The notes under the pieces were generated by a model, which saw only the letters and a program-made list of their open reading frames with translations, did not search any database and was not told the DNA's origin. A stretch of DNA of 64,000 nucleotides from Mugil cephalus (Eukaryota > Chordata > Actinopteri > Mugiliformes > Mugilidae). The position numbers and the translations under genes are program-made. This document shows, piece by piece, positions 22,796 through 34,100 of the stretch; within the stretch, counting starts at the first letter, position 1, and every line of letters starts with the position of its first letter. The stretch is taken from positions 1,298,326 to 1,362,325 of the forward strand of contig NC_061788.1 of assembly GCF_022458985.1 (NCBI RefSeq), given 5' to 3'.

Positions 22796-25330
22796 TCTTA
22801 TTTGTTTTCAGACTGAATCCATCGAGGCCCGTGCCGGTTGCTCAGGAGTCGTCTTGAAGCTGCCACCAGGAAACGCTTGTTACCTAAAGACTGAGCTGGA
22901 AGTCATTACTGCTCGTGTCCGCTCGAGGCTACGAGGTGCAGGCGATGCTAAAGACGAGCGGAAGGAAGGATCCCTGAGTGGTGGAGAGGAGGAGGGAGAG
23001 ATGAAAGTGAGTTCCTGTTAATGACGCTGGAGAGGAGATCAGAAACTCGAGGCCCCGTGTGGATCTGTTAGGAGCCTATTGGAGCTAATAAGGTCGTCTG
23101 CTCGGAAACGTGTTTCTGTTTATCTGATCAGCCTCTCGTTGTGTATCACTGTGTCAGTTTGCTCTATAATATCCCTTATTCTATCTTTTTTGATGCCATT
23201 GTTCCAGCTATCATCCCAGATAATAATAAATAAAACTAAAACAGTCTCCTAAATACAAACACATGTAAACTCTGACAAAATCAACAATGACATATCGTGT
23301 TGCCAAATATTTAAATAATCCTCTGAGTTACGACTTTATTCCCATTTCTCATCTTATATTGGTTTAGATTAGGTTTAGAAACCATAGCTGAATTAGTCCA
23401 AGAAGAAAACTTCCTCTTATCTTTTCCCTCTGATGTCTGAATCTTTATTTATCACAGTAATTAGAGGAAAATACTTTTTTTTTAAACTCACATTCAAACT
23501 AACAAATATGTGCAGCAGGTTCAGATCTGATTCCAGATTTCTGTTGTTTCTGTTTCTCGTCTCCTCTGCCGTCTTATTCTTTTCACATATCTGGTTGTTT
23601 CTAACTAAAATATGACGCAGCCTCTAACTATTACTCTCAACTTTATCTGGTTAATAATGTTTGTTGGGTTAGGGTTATTTAGGAGGCACTGGATGCAAAC
23701 AGATAAACAGGAAGGAATTAGTTTTATCCCAGCAGCTTCCACCACTGCAGGGTAGGAAGCTCAGAGTCTCACCAGACTGAGGCCGAGAGGGACGAAGGCG
23801 TCAGAGGTCAGACTGTGGACGTCTGATGTCTTCGTGTCTGTTCATCCAAAACAACTCAAACATGTGAAAAAGATCTTTAATGTTTAGTTTACAGCTGATT
23901 AATAGGCGGCTGGTTTTGGTACAATCAGCCAACAGACATCAGACATAAATTAAACTTGATTTTCAACAGTAAATTCTGAATTCTACCAGTGAACTGAAAA
24001 AGAAAAGGACATGTGGAAGGAAGGAAGGAAGGAAGGAAAGTGGGTGATGGAGGAAGACAAGGAGCCCAAGAACACCAGTGGTTCCTAAAGAACAGTTAAA
24101 GAAGAACCAGATGAATGTTTAGGAACGTTTCATGTGTTTGTCTTTACTTGTTTTTAATCCTTGTGTTTAACACGTTTATCATTTTTATGAAGAAACTTAA
24201 AAATCTGTGAAGGATTCAAACACATTTAATCTGCTCTGTTTATCCTGGTTAACGTGTCTTTGGCTCCTCTGGGTCAGACTGAAGCGTCCAGATGGTTCCA
24301 GGAACCACTGCCTCTTCTTTCTTCTTTCATCCAGAGATGAAACTGAATATGTCAACACACACATGTGCTGTTGAACCTGGGGAGGCTGCACAGGTTCCTC
24401 CTCACGTTTCTCCAATCATGCAGCTACTATCAACCCCCCAGAGAAGATCAGCTGATGCCTCAGTGTGTGTTTTAACTCTACACAAAGTGCACTGTGATGC
24501 CTCTTCAAGTAATTAGTGGTGGGATGAGCGTCTGTTTGCAGAACTCAAATCACAGTCCAGAGGAAATCCCTTCATTTCCCCCCTCGACTACATGACTGCG
24601 AGGCCTTGTTGCTTTAGCCTCGTACACTGATCCCCAAACAACTCTCATCACATGAAAACGGACTTTGCTGATTTCCTGATTGCGTGGATAAACTGCTGCG
24701 ACGTTCAAACTATCAGAGAATGAATGGAAGAGATTCAGACACAGAGGCTGAGATGGAGGATAGTGCTTCTCTTAGACAGGCTCTACGGCTACTTATTGTT
24801 CATCTCCAGCATTTAGCAAACAAATTAATAAAGGATGAACTGGACGAAACAAAACGGTCCCTGGAAAAGCAGCGTTCTTCATTCTCATGTTAGATGGAGG
24901 ATCCTTCTCTGAGAAAAGGATCCTTCTGCTTCTGCAAAGACAAACGCCAGAATCAGACACAGAAGTTATACAACTCATTGGAAATGTGATGCACAACACT
25001 CACCGTGAACCTGCATAATTAAAAAACACGTATAATAACTGGCTGCATGTGCAATGTGTAAAATAAACCAAAAACTATTCATATTTTCAATCAAACTCTA
25101 ATTAACCATCTTCATTATAATGTTTAATATTCATATTTGGTTCCTCTGATACATTTTATATATTAATATCTATTAAAATGAATTAAATGGGCTGGAATAA
25201 GTAGTTACTTTACTTTTAATCACTTTAACTTGAGTAGATTATCATTTTATAATGATTTCTCTACCACTGACTCTGTAAAACATTTATTTTTTGTTCAACT
25301 TATATTGTCATGTTTTTGCCTGTAAACCCG
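22796..25330. other. Spacer upstream of xrcc4, no gene recognised
   Basis: I looked for tmem167a, the head-to-head neighbour of XRCC4 in mammals, and did not find its short hydrophobic protein. A 69-codon frame at 24,684-24,893 is hydrophilic and could be a decayed transposon piece, but I recognise no family. A GGAA run lies near 24,015-24,040. Confidence 0.35.
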
Positions 25331-25331
25331 T

Positions 25332-25333
<2 letters not shown>

Positions 25334-25393
<60 letters not shown>
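25334..25393. repeat. TAA trinucleotide microsatellite
   Basis: About 19-20 uninterrupted TAA units lie directly upstream of the putative xrcc4 first exon. The run of asparagines or isoleucines seen when it is translated (frames 25,310-25,621 and 25,331-25,729) is an artefact. Confidence 0.97.
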
Positions 25394-25394
25394 C

Positions 25395-25585
25395 TCTATA
25401 CACTCGGTGCTGACAGCCCTGAGGGGATCAGCTGTTCGCCCGTGTCGCCGGGTGATGACGTAGTAGCCTGCGTTTCTTCCCGTCGCAGCTTCGTCTTGTT
25501 GTTGTTGTTGTTGTTGCTTCAAACTCCAAACGTCGGGGTTTCGTCCAGAAGCTGCAGCCGCCGGAGGCTCCAGGTGAATCCGCAG
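25395..25585 (+). promoter_or_regulatory. xrcc4: Putative xrcc4 promoter and noncoding first exon
   Basis: A GC- and CpG-richer patch in an AT-rich spacer carries GATGACGTAG (CRE-like) and ends CCGCAG before GTAAGT, an excellent splice donor at 25,586. The first coding exon of xrcc4 begins only two bases before its ATG after an acceptor at 28,116, so an upstream noncoding exon is required. This is the best candidate within 3 kb. Transcription start is not determined. Confidence 0.45.
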
Positions 25586-28116
25586 GTAAGTCCGCAGATA
25601 CCGCGATGTTCTCGGAGGTGACAACGAGAGTTTGTTCGCTCCTGTCGTCACGTGTTTTAGCTCCAGATTCAAACAGCGCGGTGCGCGTGGACTCAACAAA
25701 CCCAGAACACTGAGAACAGTAAGAGTCACTTTAATGTGTTTTTAAATGGGACGTTAAGATTTTATCACTGAACTCTGACCAGATTTTAAATTTAGTCTGT
25801 TTCTTCTCCTCCTTCAGCTCTTCCTCCTTTTTTCTCATCCTCTTCCTCCACTTTCTCCTCCTTCATGTTCTAGATGAATTTACTCAAAACAAACTAAAAC
25901 AGTTTCTGTGCTTCTCTTGATATGAACTGAAAACAAATGTGTTGAACTCAATGTTTCTTTGAGCTTTTCTGGAGACGATAAACGTCATTTAATGTGTTAC
26001 TGACGAAAGACTAATTACCAAGAAAACCCCTGCAACTCAAGACTGGACAGAAAAACTCACAGAAATATCTAAAAATCCACTAATGTGGAATAAACGAACG
26101 CATATTTTAAGATTATATATTAATCTTTCAATAAACCAGTTTAATTAGTTTTATGTAAAAAAAAAAATAAATGCTTATAATCATTGTCATTTTGTCAGGA
26201 AGAAAGCAGAAATCATTGTGAAATAAATTAAAGGAAGGACTGAGGTAAATGACCACATGATGATATAGGAAGGACAGAAAGAAAAGGAATGAAGGAAAGA
26301 GAAGAAAGCAGAAATATCAGGAACAACATAAACAACATTCTTAACGTAATATTTTCAAAACAAAACTAAAAAGTCTGTGACGTCTACAAACCACAACCTC
26401 CACGATGAAAAGACAAAAAAACGACATCTCAGTTATTTGAAACTAATGCTTCAAAATCAACTGAAAACTGAAAGTCTTCATCTTTCTGGCCGTCGACTGG
26501 ATAAGACTTTTTTTTATTTGTTTTAAAGAACCTGTGTGTCCCAAAATAAACCTAAAAACCACCAGGAATAAAGCATTCGTCATCCGATATGCGCAGACCT
26601 GAGGAATGGAGTTATGTAATTGCTAAACACCGGTTTTCCTTTAGTGCCATTTAGTGGCGTAATGGAGCAAAGTGAGCGAGGCAGGTTGGAAATGATGAGT
26701 CGAGCTTCATGCAACCGTGTCATCACCGCTCCGGCCTCTCATTAGGGTCTAAGTAGAGACCTAGCAGCCGCTCCGTTAGCTGCTCGCTAATCACCGACCA
26801 CATGCTTCACATTTAACCACATCCTTCCAACACCTGCTTCATCCGACTCTAAATACGAGCACAGGACGGAGAAACCTGTGGAAATGAGATGCTGCAGAGT
26901 TTTAAGCCTCTGGTCTTTGCAGCAAGAGCTTCTCCTGTGGTAGTTTCCATAAAATCTGGTCTGCATGAAAGTTCGGGTGTTCAGCTTTAATAACCGAGAG
27001 TTGAGTTTTTAAAGCAACGCCTGCTTTCTATTAAACTCAAATAACATGTTTGCATTAACTTGTTCCGAATCTGAGTCAGCCGAGTAAGAAAGTAAAAATC
27101 TACCATAAAAATGTTTGCAGGTTAGGAAAAATCAAAACCTTTGGTTTTAGGAGTTCCACAAGGCTCTATTTGAGATCCTCTTACTTTTAAGATAATGTGT
27201 AGATGTATTTTTTTTAAATGTGTTCCTTTTGTATTATTTACGCACTTTTCTAAAAATCGATAACACATATACACTCATCCATCGGCTGCTTCATTTTTGA
27301 AGCTGTTGTCATGATTTGAGGAGATGATTCATATTTTAGAACAAGATGTAAAGTCTCTCTCACTCATTCAGAGCAAAAACTTTATTTTTTTCATTTTTTT
27401 TTAGTTTTTTGAATTTCAACTAAATATCAAATAACAGTTTTCGTTATTTTTAGTTTTAAATGAAAACTTGAAATAGAAAAAATAAATAAATGAAAATGCA
27501 CCCGCCTTTGACTTAAATTAAACCTAAATAAACTCAGAGGAGGTTATTTAAATATATTAATCGACAGCTGATAAGATCCTGATTTAGATACGGTTTAATG
27601 GTGGAGTTTCCTCCTCCTGCTCGTTCTGGACTCCTTTAAATCCACGGTTGTGGTTTTTATGTTTGGCTGAGGCTCGAGGGGGAATCTGAAGGTTTACACA
27701 TTCACTTTCTCTTCTCTCTGTGAAACTAAAGATGTTGAAATCTGCCCCGGATGAATCCACGACTCGTCACAGACCAGATCCTGGTCCAGTTCTGACCGAC
27801 GCCAGGAAAATGACGTCAGACTTGTTTTAGAGTTCTGGAGGAAAAGACGGAGAAAATGAGATCATCACAAACTGGCTCCTAATTTTTAATTTCTGAATTT
27901 AGTCGAATTATGACACAGTCCAGACTGAGGAGGAGGAGGAGGAGGAGGGAGGAGGCTGTGGTGATGGTAACCATGGTAACCTCTGCTAATTAATGATCTC
28001 CTCATAAATAAATGAATGAAGCATCAGAGAGAGGAATTTCCAGGCGCATTCTCCTTCCTCCTCCTCTTCCTCGGTGAATCTGGTCGTATCCATGGTAACG
28101 GGCTGTCTCTTTGCAG
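25586..28116 (+). other. xrcc4 intron 1 (inferred)
   Basis: This intron is inferred between the proposed noncoding exon and the acceptor CTCTTTGCAG at 28,116. It is AT-rich without recognised exons. A GGAGGAGGA tract lies at about 27,928-27,955 and CTCCTCC runs lie close to the acceptor. Confidence 0.4.
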
Positions 28117-28118
28117 GG

Positions 28119-31100
28119 ATGCACACGGAGGTGCGCCGGCTCCACGTCTCCTCCCAGCCCGATGACTCCGCCTACTTCCTGCGCGTGGACTGGAGGGGGT
28201 GGAGCTTAGCTACGGGCTTCCAGCTGCTGCTGACGGACGGACGGGAGGCGTGGAGAGGAGGAGGTGAGAGATTAACGGGACGGCTTCATGTTCTCCTCAC
28301 CTAGGCCTCCTTTACTCCTCCCTCCACCTGATGGAGTTATAGCTCAGGTCAAAGGTAAAATAAATGAGGAGGGACTGAGGAGGAGGAGGAGGAGGAGTAA
28401 TGACTAAGAACTAAGAATTAATCTGGTTCACGTCTCCTGTCTTTGAGTCTTTGCTGGTCTCACCCTCCTCTTCGTCTCCTCTTCGTCCCCGTGCAGTGAC
28501 CCAGGAGGAGGTGCGTCAGGAGGCCGAGGAGCTGGAGATGGAGACGGACCGATACGTCCAGGACCTCCTTCAGGCTCTGACCACGGAGGACACGTCCTCC
28601 TACAGCTTCACCCTGACGCCTCCTCCCCCCGTCCACAGCTCCACCCTCACCCTGGACTACGACAAGAAGCAGCAGGACATCTCAGTGAGTGTCCCCATAC
28701 TGTCCCTGTAGTGTCCCCGTAGTGTCTCCAAACTGGTAAAAGAAACTGTCCAAAATTTTAAATTGTCTTTTTACCTTATTTAACTTTTTTCAGATTTCCC
28801 ACCAATAACAAATTACACCAATTAAAAGGCTACATTTGAACGCATCATGACAAAGAAATTGACCATCGCCCGATGCTCATAATTACTGAGTAGAACTTGA
28901 ATGCGTCATAATACGGTTCAATGCTTTACTGAGGCACTGCCCATAGAGATAATATGAGAAACATACAGATAACCTCCAAACTAGTAACGTTCAGTTAGCT
29001 ACACTAGGAATCGTTGGTCTACGATGAACATATCCAGAGCCTCTGCTCGGCTCTGCTGCTCCTACTCCTGCCCTCCCTCTCAAGTCTTTTCTGGAGTCCA
29101 GATTTATGGTTTTTTTGGGGGGCATCATCTTAACTGTTCTTCTTTCTATGCTGCTTGTTCACGCTCATTTAATCCACATGTGGTAGAACAAACCGTGGAC
29201 CAAACTGGCTTTGTTTTAGCTCATATTCCAGTATGAATATATATAATAGTTATGTTTATTGCATTGTCATCAGCTTATACGACAGTGCTGCGTCTGGTCG
29301 CCCTTAAAAAAAAAAAAGGAGGACGAGGAGAAGAAAGAAAAGGAGGAGGAGGACAAGATGACACAGAAATTGACATAAAAGTAAAAAGGAAAAAAGGAGG
29401 ACGAGATGGAGAAGGAGGATGACTAGAAGAAAAAAAAGTGATGATAGGGAAGACAAGAAGAAGAAGTAGAAGAAGAGAAGAAGTAGTTCTTTGTGTGTTT
29501 GACATGTGAGAACAGTTTTAAATCCGTCAACGGAAACATTTCAGCAACTTTCGTAAAGGACGTGACTGGTGTGAATCATTTCATCTGATTTTAGACAGAA
29601 TCAGGTTTAAAGTGAGGACAGAGCAGAAGGACTGAGTCAGAGGAGAGGAACTGGAGGGATGCCGTCCAGGACCAGTCGTCCTGGGTTCCTCTTCCCTAAA
29701 AACAGAAAGACTGAAGTGAGAAGTGGTAATGAAAGGCTTCTGCGACGTCGGCTCGTTCCTCCTCTAATCTCAGCTCCAGAGCCCAGGACGGTGCAGGTGT
29801 TACCTGAGGTGGTTAGCATACCATCCACCAACCTGCCCCCCTTCACCCTAAAACCCCTTTAACAAGCTTCTCTGGGTCAGAATCCTTAAAAGAAGCCTCA
29901 GATGTACCAGAGCTGGGCATCGTTTAAAAATTTACCGATACCAGTACCGATACCAATTGAGTACTTCATTCGATTCTCTTAGGAATCGATCACTCGTCCC
30001 CAGGGAAAGGGGAAAATCTCAGATTACTGTTTTTATTTAATAACTGTATAAACATGCTAGTATTATTTGGGCTTTGTAGTTTCATCACAACCATGAACCA
30101 ATATCTTCTGACACGATGAAACTCCTCATCTTATAGTTGATAATTAGGTTAAAGTTAGCGAGCTAGTTAGCGTTAGCACACACAGCTGCTTGCTACAACG
30201 CGCTGAGAACGATTTACTTAACAATTAATGTTTTACCACACAAAGGATGAGAGCTGTTGGCCTGGAAGCCGTTTATATACTGAACCCTGAAGTTATTTGT
30301 AAACACAGAGCAACACCTCAAGTTTCCTCCCTGTTTGGTGACGTGTTTTATCCGGTTGCTCATATTCCCCAAAATAATCTTGCAGCGTTTTCTGTATGTA
30401 CTCGTACCAGCAGGTGTGTAGTACAGTCATACTTTTGAGACTTTTGGCAGCATCTTGGACACTGAACAGTCACGCTGCAAAAAAGGAAAAGGAAAGTTAA
30501 AAACGCTCGTATCAAAAAAATACATCTGTGGCTCAGAGACAATAACTTTGTTATTGTTGAAAACCCCATTGGCAGATTTACTTCTCCTGTCAGTGGTCAT
30601 AATGTTGTGGCTGATCAGTGTATATCCCTAATCAAAGCTGAGACATTGGGTCTTGTTGGGTTTTCTCCAGACTTTTCAAACAGACAACATATTTCATATT
30701 CTTAGAATAAAGTGGTAATTTTAGCCGACCTGAGAAATTAAACGTTTACTTTGATCACGTTTAGACGTTTTTGTTTTTTTTTATATAAACTTGTGCTAAG
30801 GTCCCGACACCTTGTTTGTTAACAGGAACATCACATCCAGGCTTTTAGTTCTGTAAGTGTTGCTTTTGGTCTTTTGTGGAGTTTGAGTCTAAATTGGCTC
30901 CAAATAAAAATGTCGTGCAGTAAACTGACCAATCAGAGCAGGGCTTTGAAAAGGCGCGGCGTCTCCATGACAACGGGAGAAACCGTCGCCCGAATCAACA
31001 CTTGGACCACGAGTTCTCAGGTGACGGGAGTCGCTGATGAGGCAACAACTGGGAGAGTTTAGCAGACACAAGGTTATTTCCAGCTGTTGCAGTGTTTCAG

Positions 31101-34100
31101 CCTGAGGTTTATTTACTTAACATTTGTGAGAGCGGGTGAAGTAATGGCTGGCAAATACGAGGCGCTGCAGAAGAAGAAAGACAGAGCCGGCAACACGACA
31201 GAGGCAAACGTTTGATTTTCTGCAGGAGTTGGGGGAAAAAAAAATGGAAAAAGAAAGACGGCGTTGACCACATAGAACGTTTGAGGAGATAAGGTTTAGA
31301 CTTGTGGCTCTTCTGGCTGGTTATTTAAGGAGCTGCTGGTCACGAGGGTCAGCGGTGATAATTCCCTTCTTATCTCTGTGAAAACATGTTTGAGAGAAGA
31401 CTTGGCTTCACTCAGAGGTGGTGGGTGGTTATTTCATGACGTCCACTCAAAAGATCTCAGAGCCTCGGTTAGATAATATATTTAAATCATTTGTAAACCA
31501 GCAGCTGTGTGAAACGTTTAATAATTTGTGGTGTAACCATGGAGACGCTCCATCTGGATTACAGCTGATACAGGGAAAATAGAAATATTTCAACTAATTC
31601 AACTCCACTCAGATGACGTCTATGAATAATGTTACTGTTACTCTATGTCCATCACTGCATTAAGCCCCGCCCCCTGTCGTTAAGCCCCGCCCCCAGACGT
31701 TCTGATTGTTGTAGCTGCAGCTCTGAATCGTAGAACATCGTGGTGGTGTTGGTGTTCATGGTGTCTTGTCTCGGTTCCTCCTCCAGTTCAGACTGGGCTC
31801 CGTCCAGCTGAAGGCCGTCGCTGAGCCGGTGGAGGCGGTGAGGGAGTTCCTGACCCACAGTCTGCAGAGAGGAACCGTTCTGCACCAGCACAACCAGGAA
31901 CTGGAGGAGGAGAACCAGAGGCTGAGAGGAGAACATCAGCGCATCGCTGCAGAGTAAACGCCCTCAACACACGTCATCCAATCAGTGTCGTATTGGGGAA
32001 TATTTTGGAGGTTTTAGTTACAGGTATGAAGTTCTGAACGGTGCCGTTAGGTTCTCAGTGGACAGGGTCAGGTTCTCAGTGGACAGGGTCCGGTTCTCAG
32101 TGGACAGGGTCCAGTTCTCAGTGGACAGGGTCCGGTTCTCAGTGGACAGGGTCCAGTTCTCGGCTGTAGTTGACCTCTGTAGCACGAGACCTGTTTACAT
32201 CATGTTCTAGTTCCAGTTCCTCTATCATCCATCATGGGGGTTCCCTCTGAGTCACCTCACGTTTCCCGGGACGGTCCACTTCCTTCAACCCTACGTCACA
32301 GCTGTGAGGCAACGTCCACCATGTCCTCAACGTCCACCATGTCCTCAACGTCCACCGTGTCCAGCTCCACTCATCTAGAACCAAGTCAATGTCTCTAAAG
32401 TCTGATGGAGCTGATTTAATCCTGGATTTATTCTAATAAAACATTTAATTAAAGGATAACCTCATCTTCCTCCTCCTACTTTTCCTCCTTCTCCTCATCA
32501 TCATCTTCTTCCTTCTTCTCCTCTGTCTCCTCTTCTTCTTTCTCCTCCTCTTCCTCCATGTGCTCTTCTTCCTCTTTTTGCTATGTATCATCTTCCTCCT
32601 CCTCCATTAGTCTCAGTCTGATGCTGAGGAGCGCTTGTTTTGTACTCGGTGATGCTGAGGAGCGCTTGTTTTGTACTCGGTGATGCTGAGGAGCGCTTGT
32701 TTTGTACTCGGTGATGCTGAGGAGCGCTTGTTTTTTACTCGGTGATGCTGAGGAGCGCTTGTTTTTTACTCTGTGATGCTGAGGAGCGCTTGCTTTGTGT
32801 GTCAGGATGCAGCGATACGTCGGAGGTAAGGAGGCGCTGGAGGAGGAGCTGTTCTCTCGCTTCGTCCTGGTCCTCAATGAGAAGAAGATGAAGATCAGGA
32901 GTCTCCAGGAGACCGTCACCAGCCTCCAGGAGACCAGGTCTGGACTCCTCCACCTCCTCCTCCTCCTCCTCTTATACCACCTCCTCTTCTTCACCCCATT
33001 TGTTTTTCCCTCCTCCTGCTTTTTCTACATCTTCCTCTCTTTCCTTTTCTTCTTACTCCTCTTTCTCCTCCTCTTCATCTTCTTTCTTCTCCGCCTTATC
33101 CTTCACCTCCTTCATATTTGTCGTCTTCTTATTTCTCCTTCTTTTCATCCTCTTCTCCATCCCATTATTTGTCCTCCTCCTCCTCCTCCTCCTCCTCCTC
33201 TCTCCTGTCTAGTCTCCTTCGGATGAATCATGTCTGACCTTTTGCTGCAGGAGCTCCGATAAAGAACAGAAGAAGACGACGAAGAAGAAGGAGAAGAAGA
33301 AGAATGAGGAGGAGGAGGAGGGCTCAGTGAAGTCAGCTGACGATGAAGAGGCTGAGGATGATGACTATGGAGGGAGCACTGATGAAGAGGCACCAGAGGA
33401 GGAGGAGGAGAAGATGAAACGTCCTCCAGCCTCCGAACCATCGTCCCGGGGTAACTTCTTCTTCTTCTTCTTCTTCTTCTACTACTGTTATATTTCTGGT
33501 CCCGTTGCCGTGGAGACGTTCCTCTTACGTCACTGATGGAGTATGTGAGCGGTGAAACACCTTTAAAACATGAGTGTTGACATTATATTACCCCCCCACA
33601 GACGGCCTGGGTCTGATTAATGCGGCGTCATCATGGGAGTGTAAGGTTATACTTTAAAAGGGGCGGAGCCTCCACTGTTTACATGGCAGGTTTTTCCACT
33701 TTGTAACGTTCCAGCTCATATTCGTTGTATTATTTTTATGCAGGACTGTGGAGGTGTTGGGCTTCCCCTCCGCTCTGATGAGGGGAAAGTTGCATTTGAT
33801 TTGTGTTGTTTCTGTTGCTGCGACGACGGCTCAGAGAACCAGTGAGATGTGGGGGGGCATGAATCTAGTTTCATTATGAGCAAAACAGTGGCTCAGTTTT
33901 ACAATGAGTTAGACATTTAGAAACCAACTAGAGTCTAAACACACAGGACCAGGGACGACGGGACGACTCTGACATTTGGGCATGAAAATATTCAGACTAT
34001 GGATACATGGGCCGATTCATTTTTTACATTTTTCAATAAAGAAAACGACGAAATTCTTTTGATGGATTAAATGTAGTTCCATTTTACTGTTTTAAAATAC

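Noticed and set aside
24684-24893. Hydrophilic 69-codon frame, considered as a coiled-coil protein or transposon piece
   Set aside because: No recognised family, no splice partners, no second copy in the window.
17587-25400. Expected head-to-head tmem167a next to xrcc4
   Set aside because: The short conserved hydrophobic protein was not found on either strand, so it has probably moved or lies elsewhere.
25310-25729. Frames with long asparagine or isoleucine runs
   Set aside because: Direct translation of the TAA microsatellite; no conserved sequence outside it.
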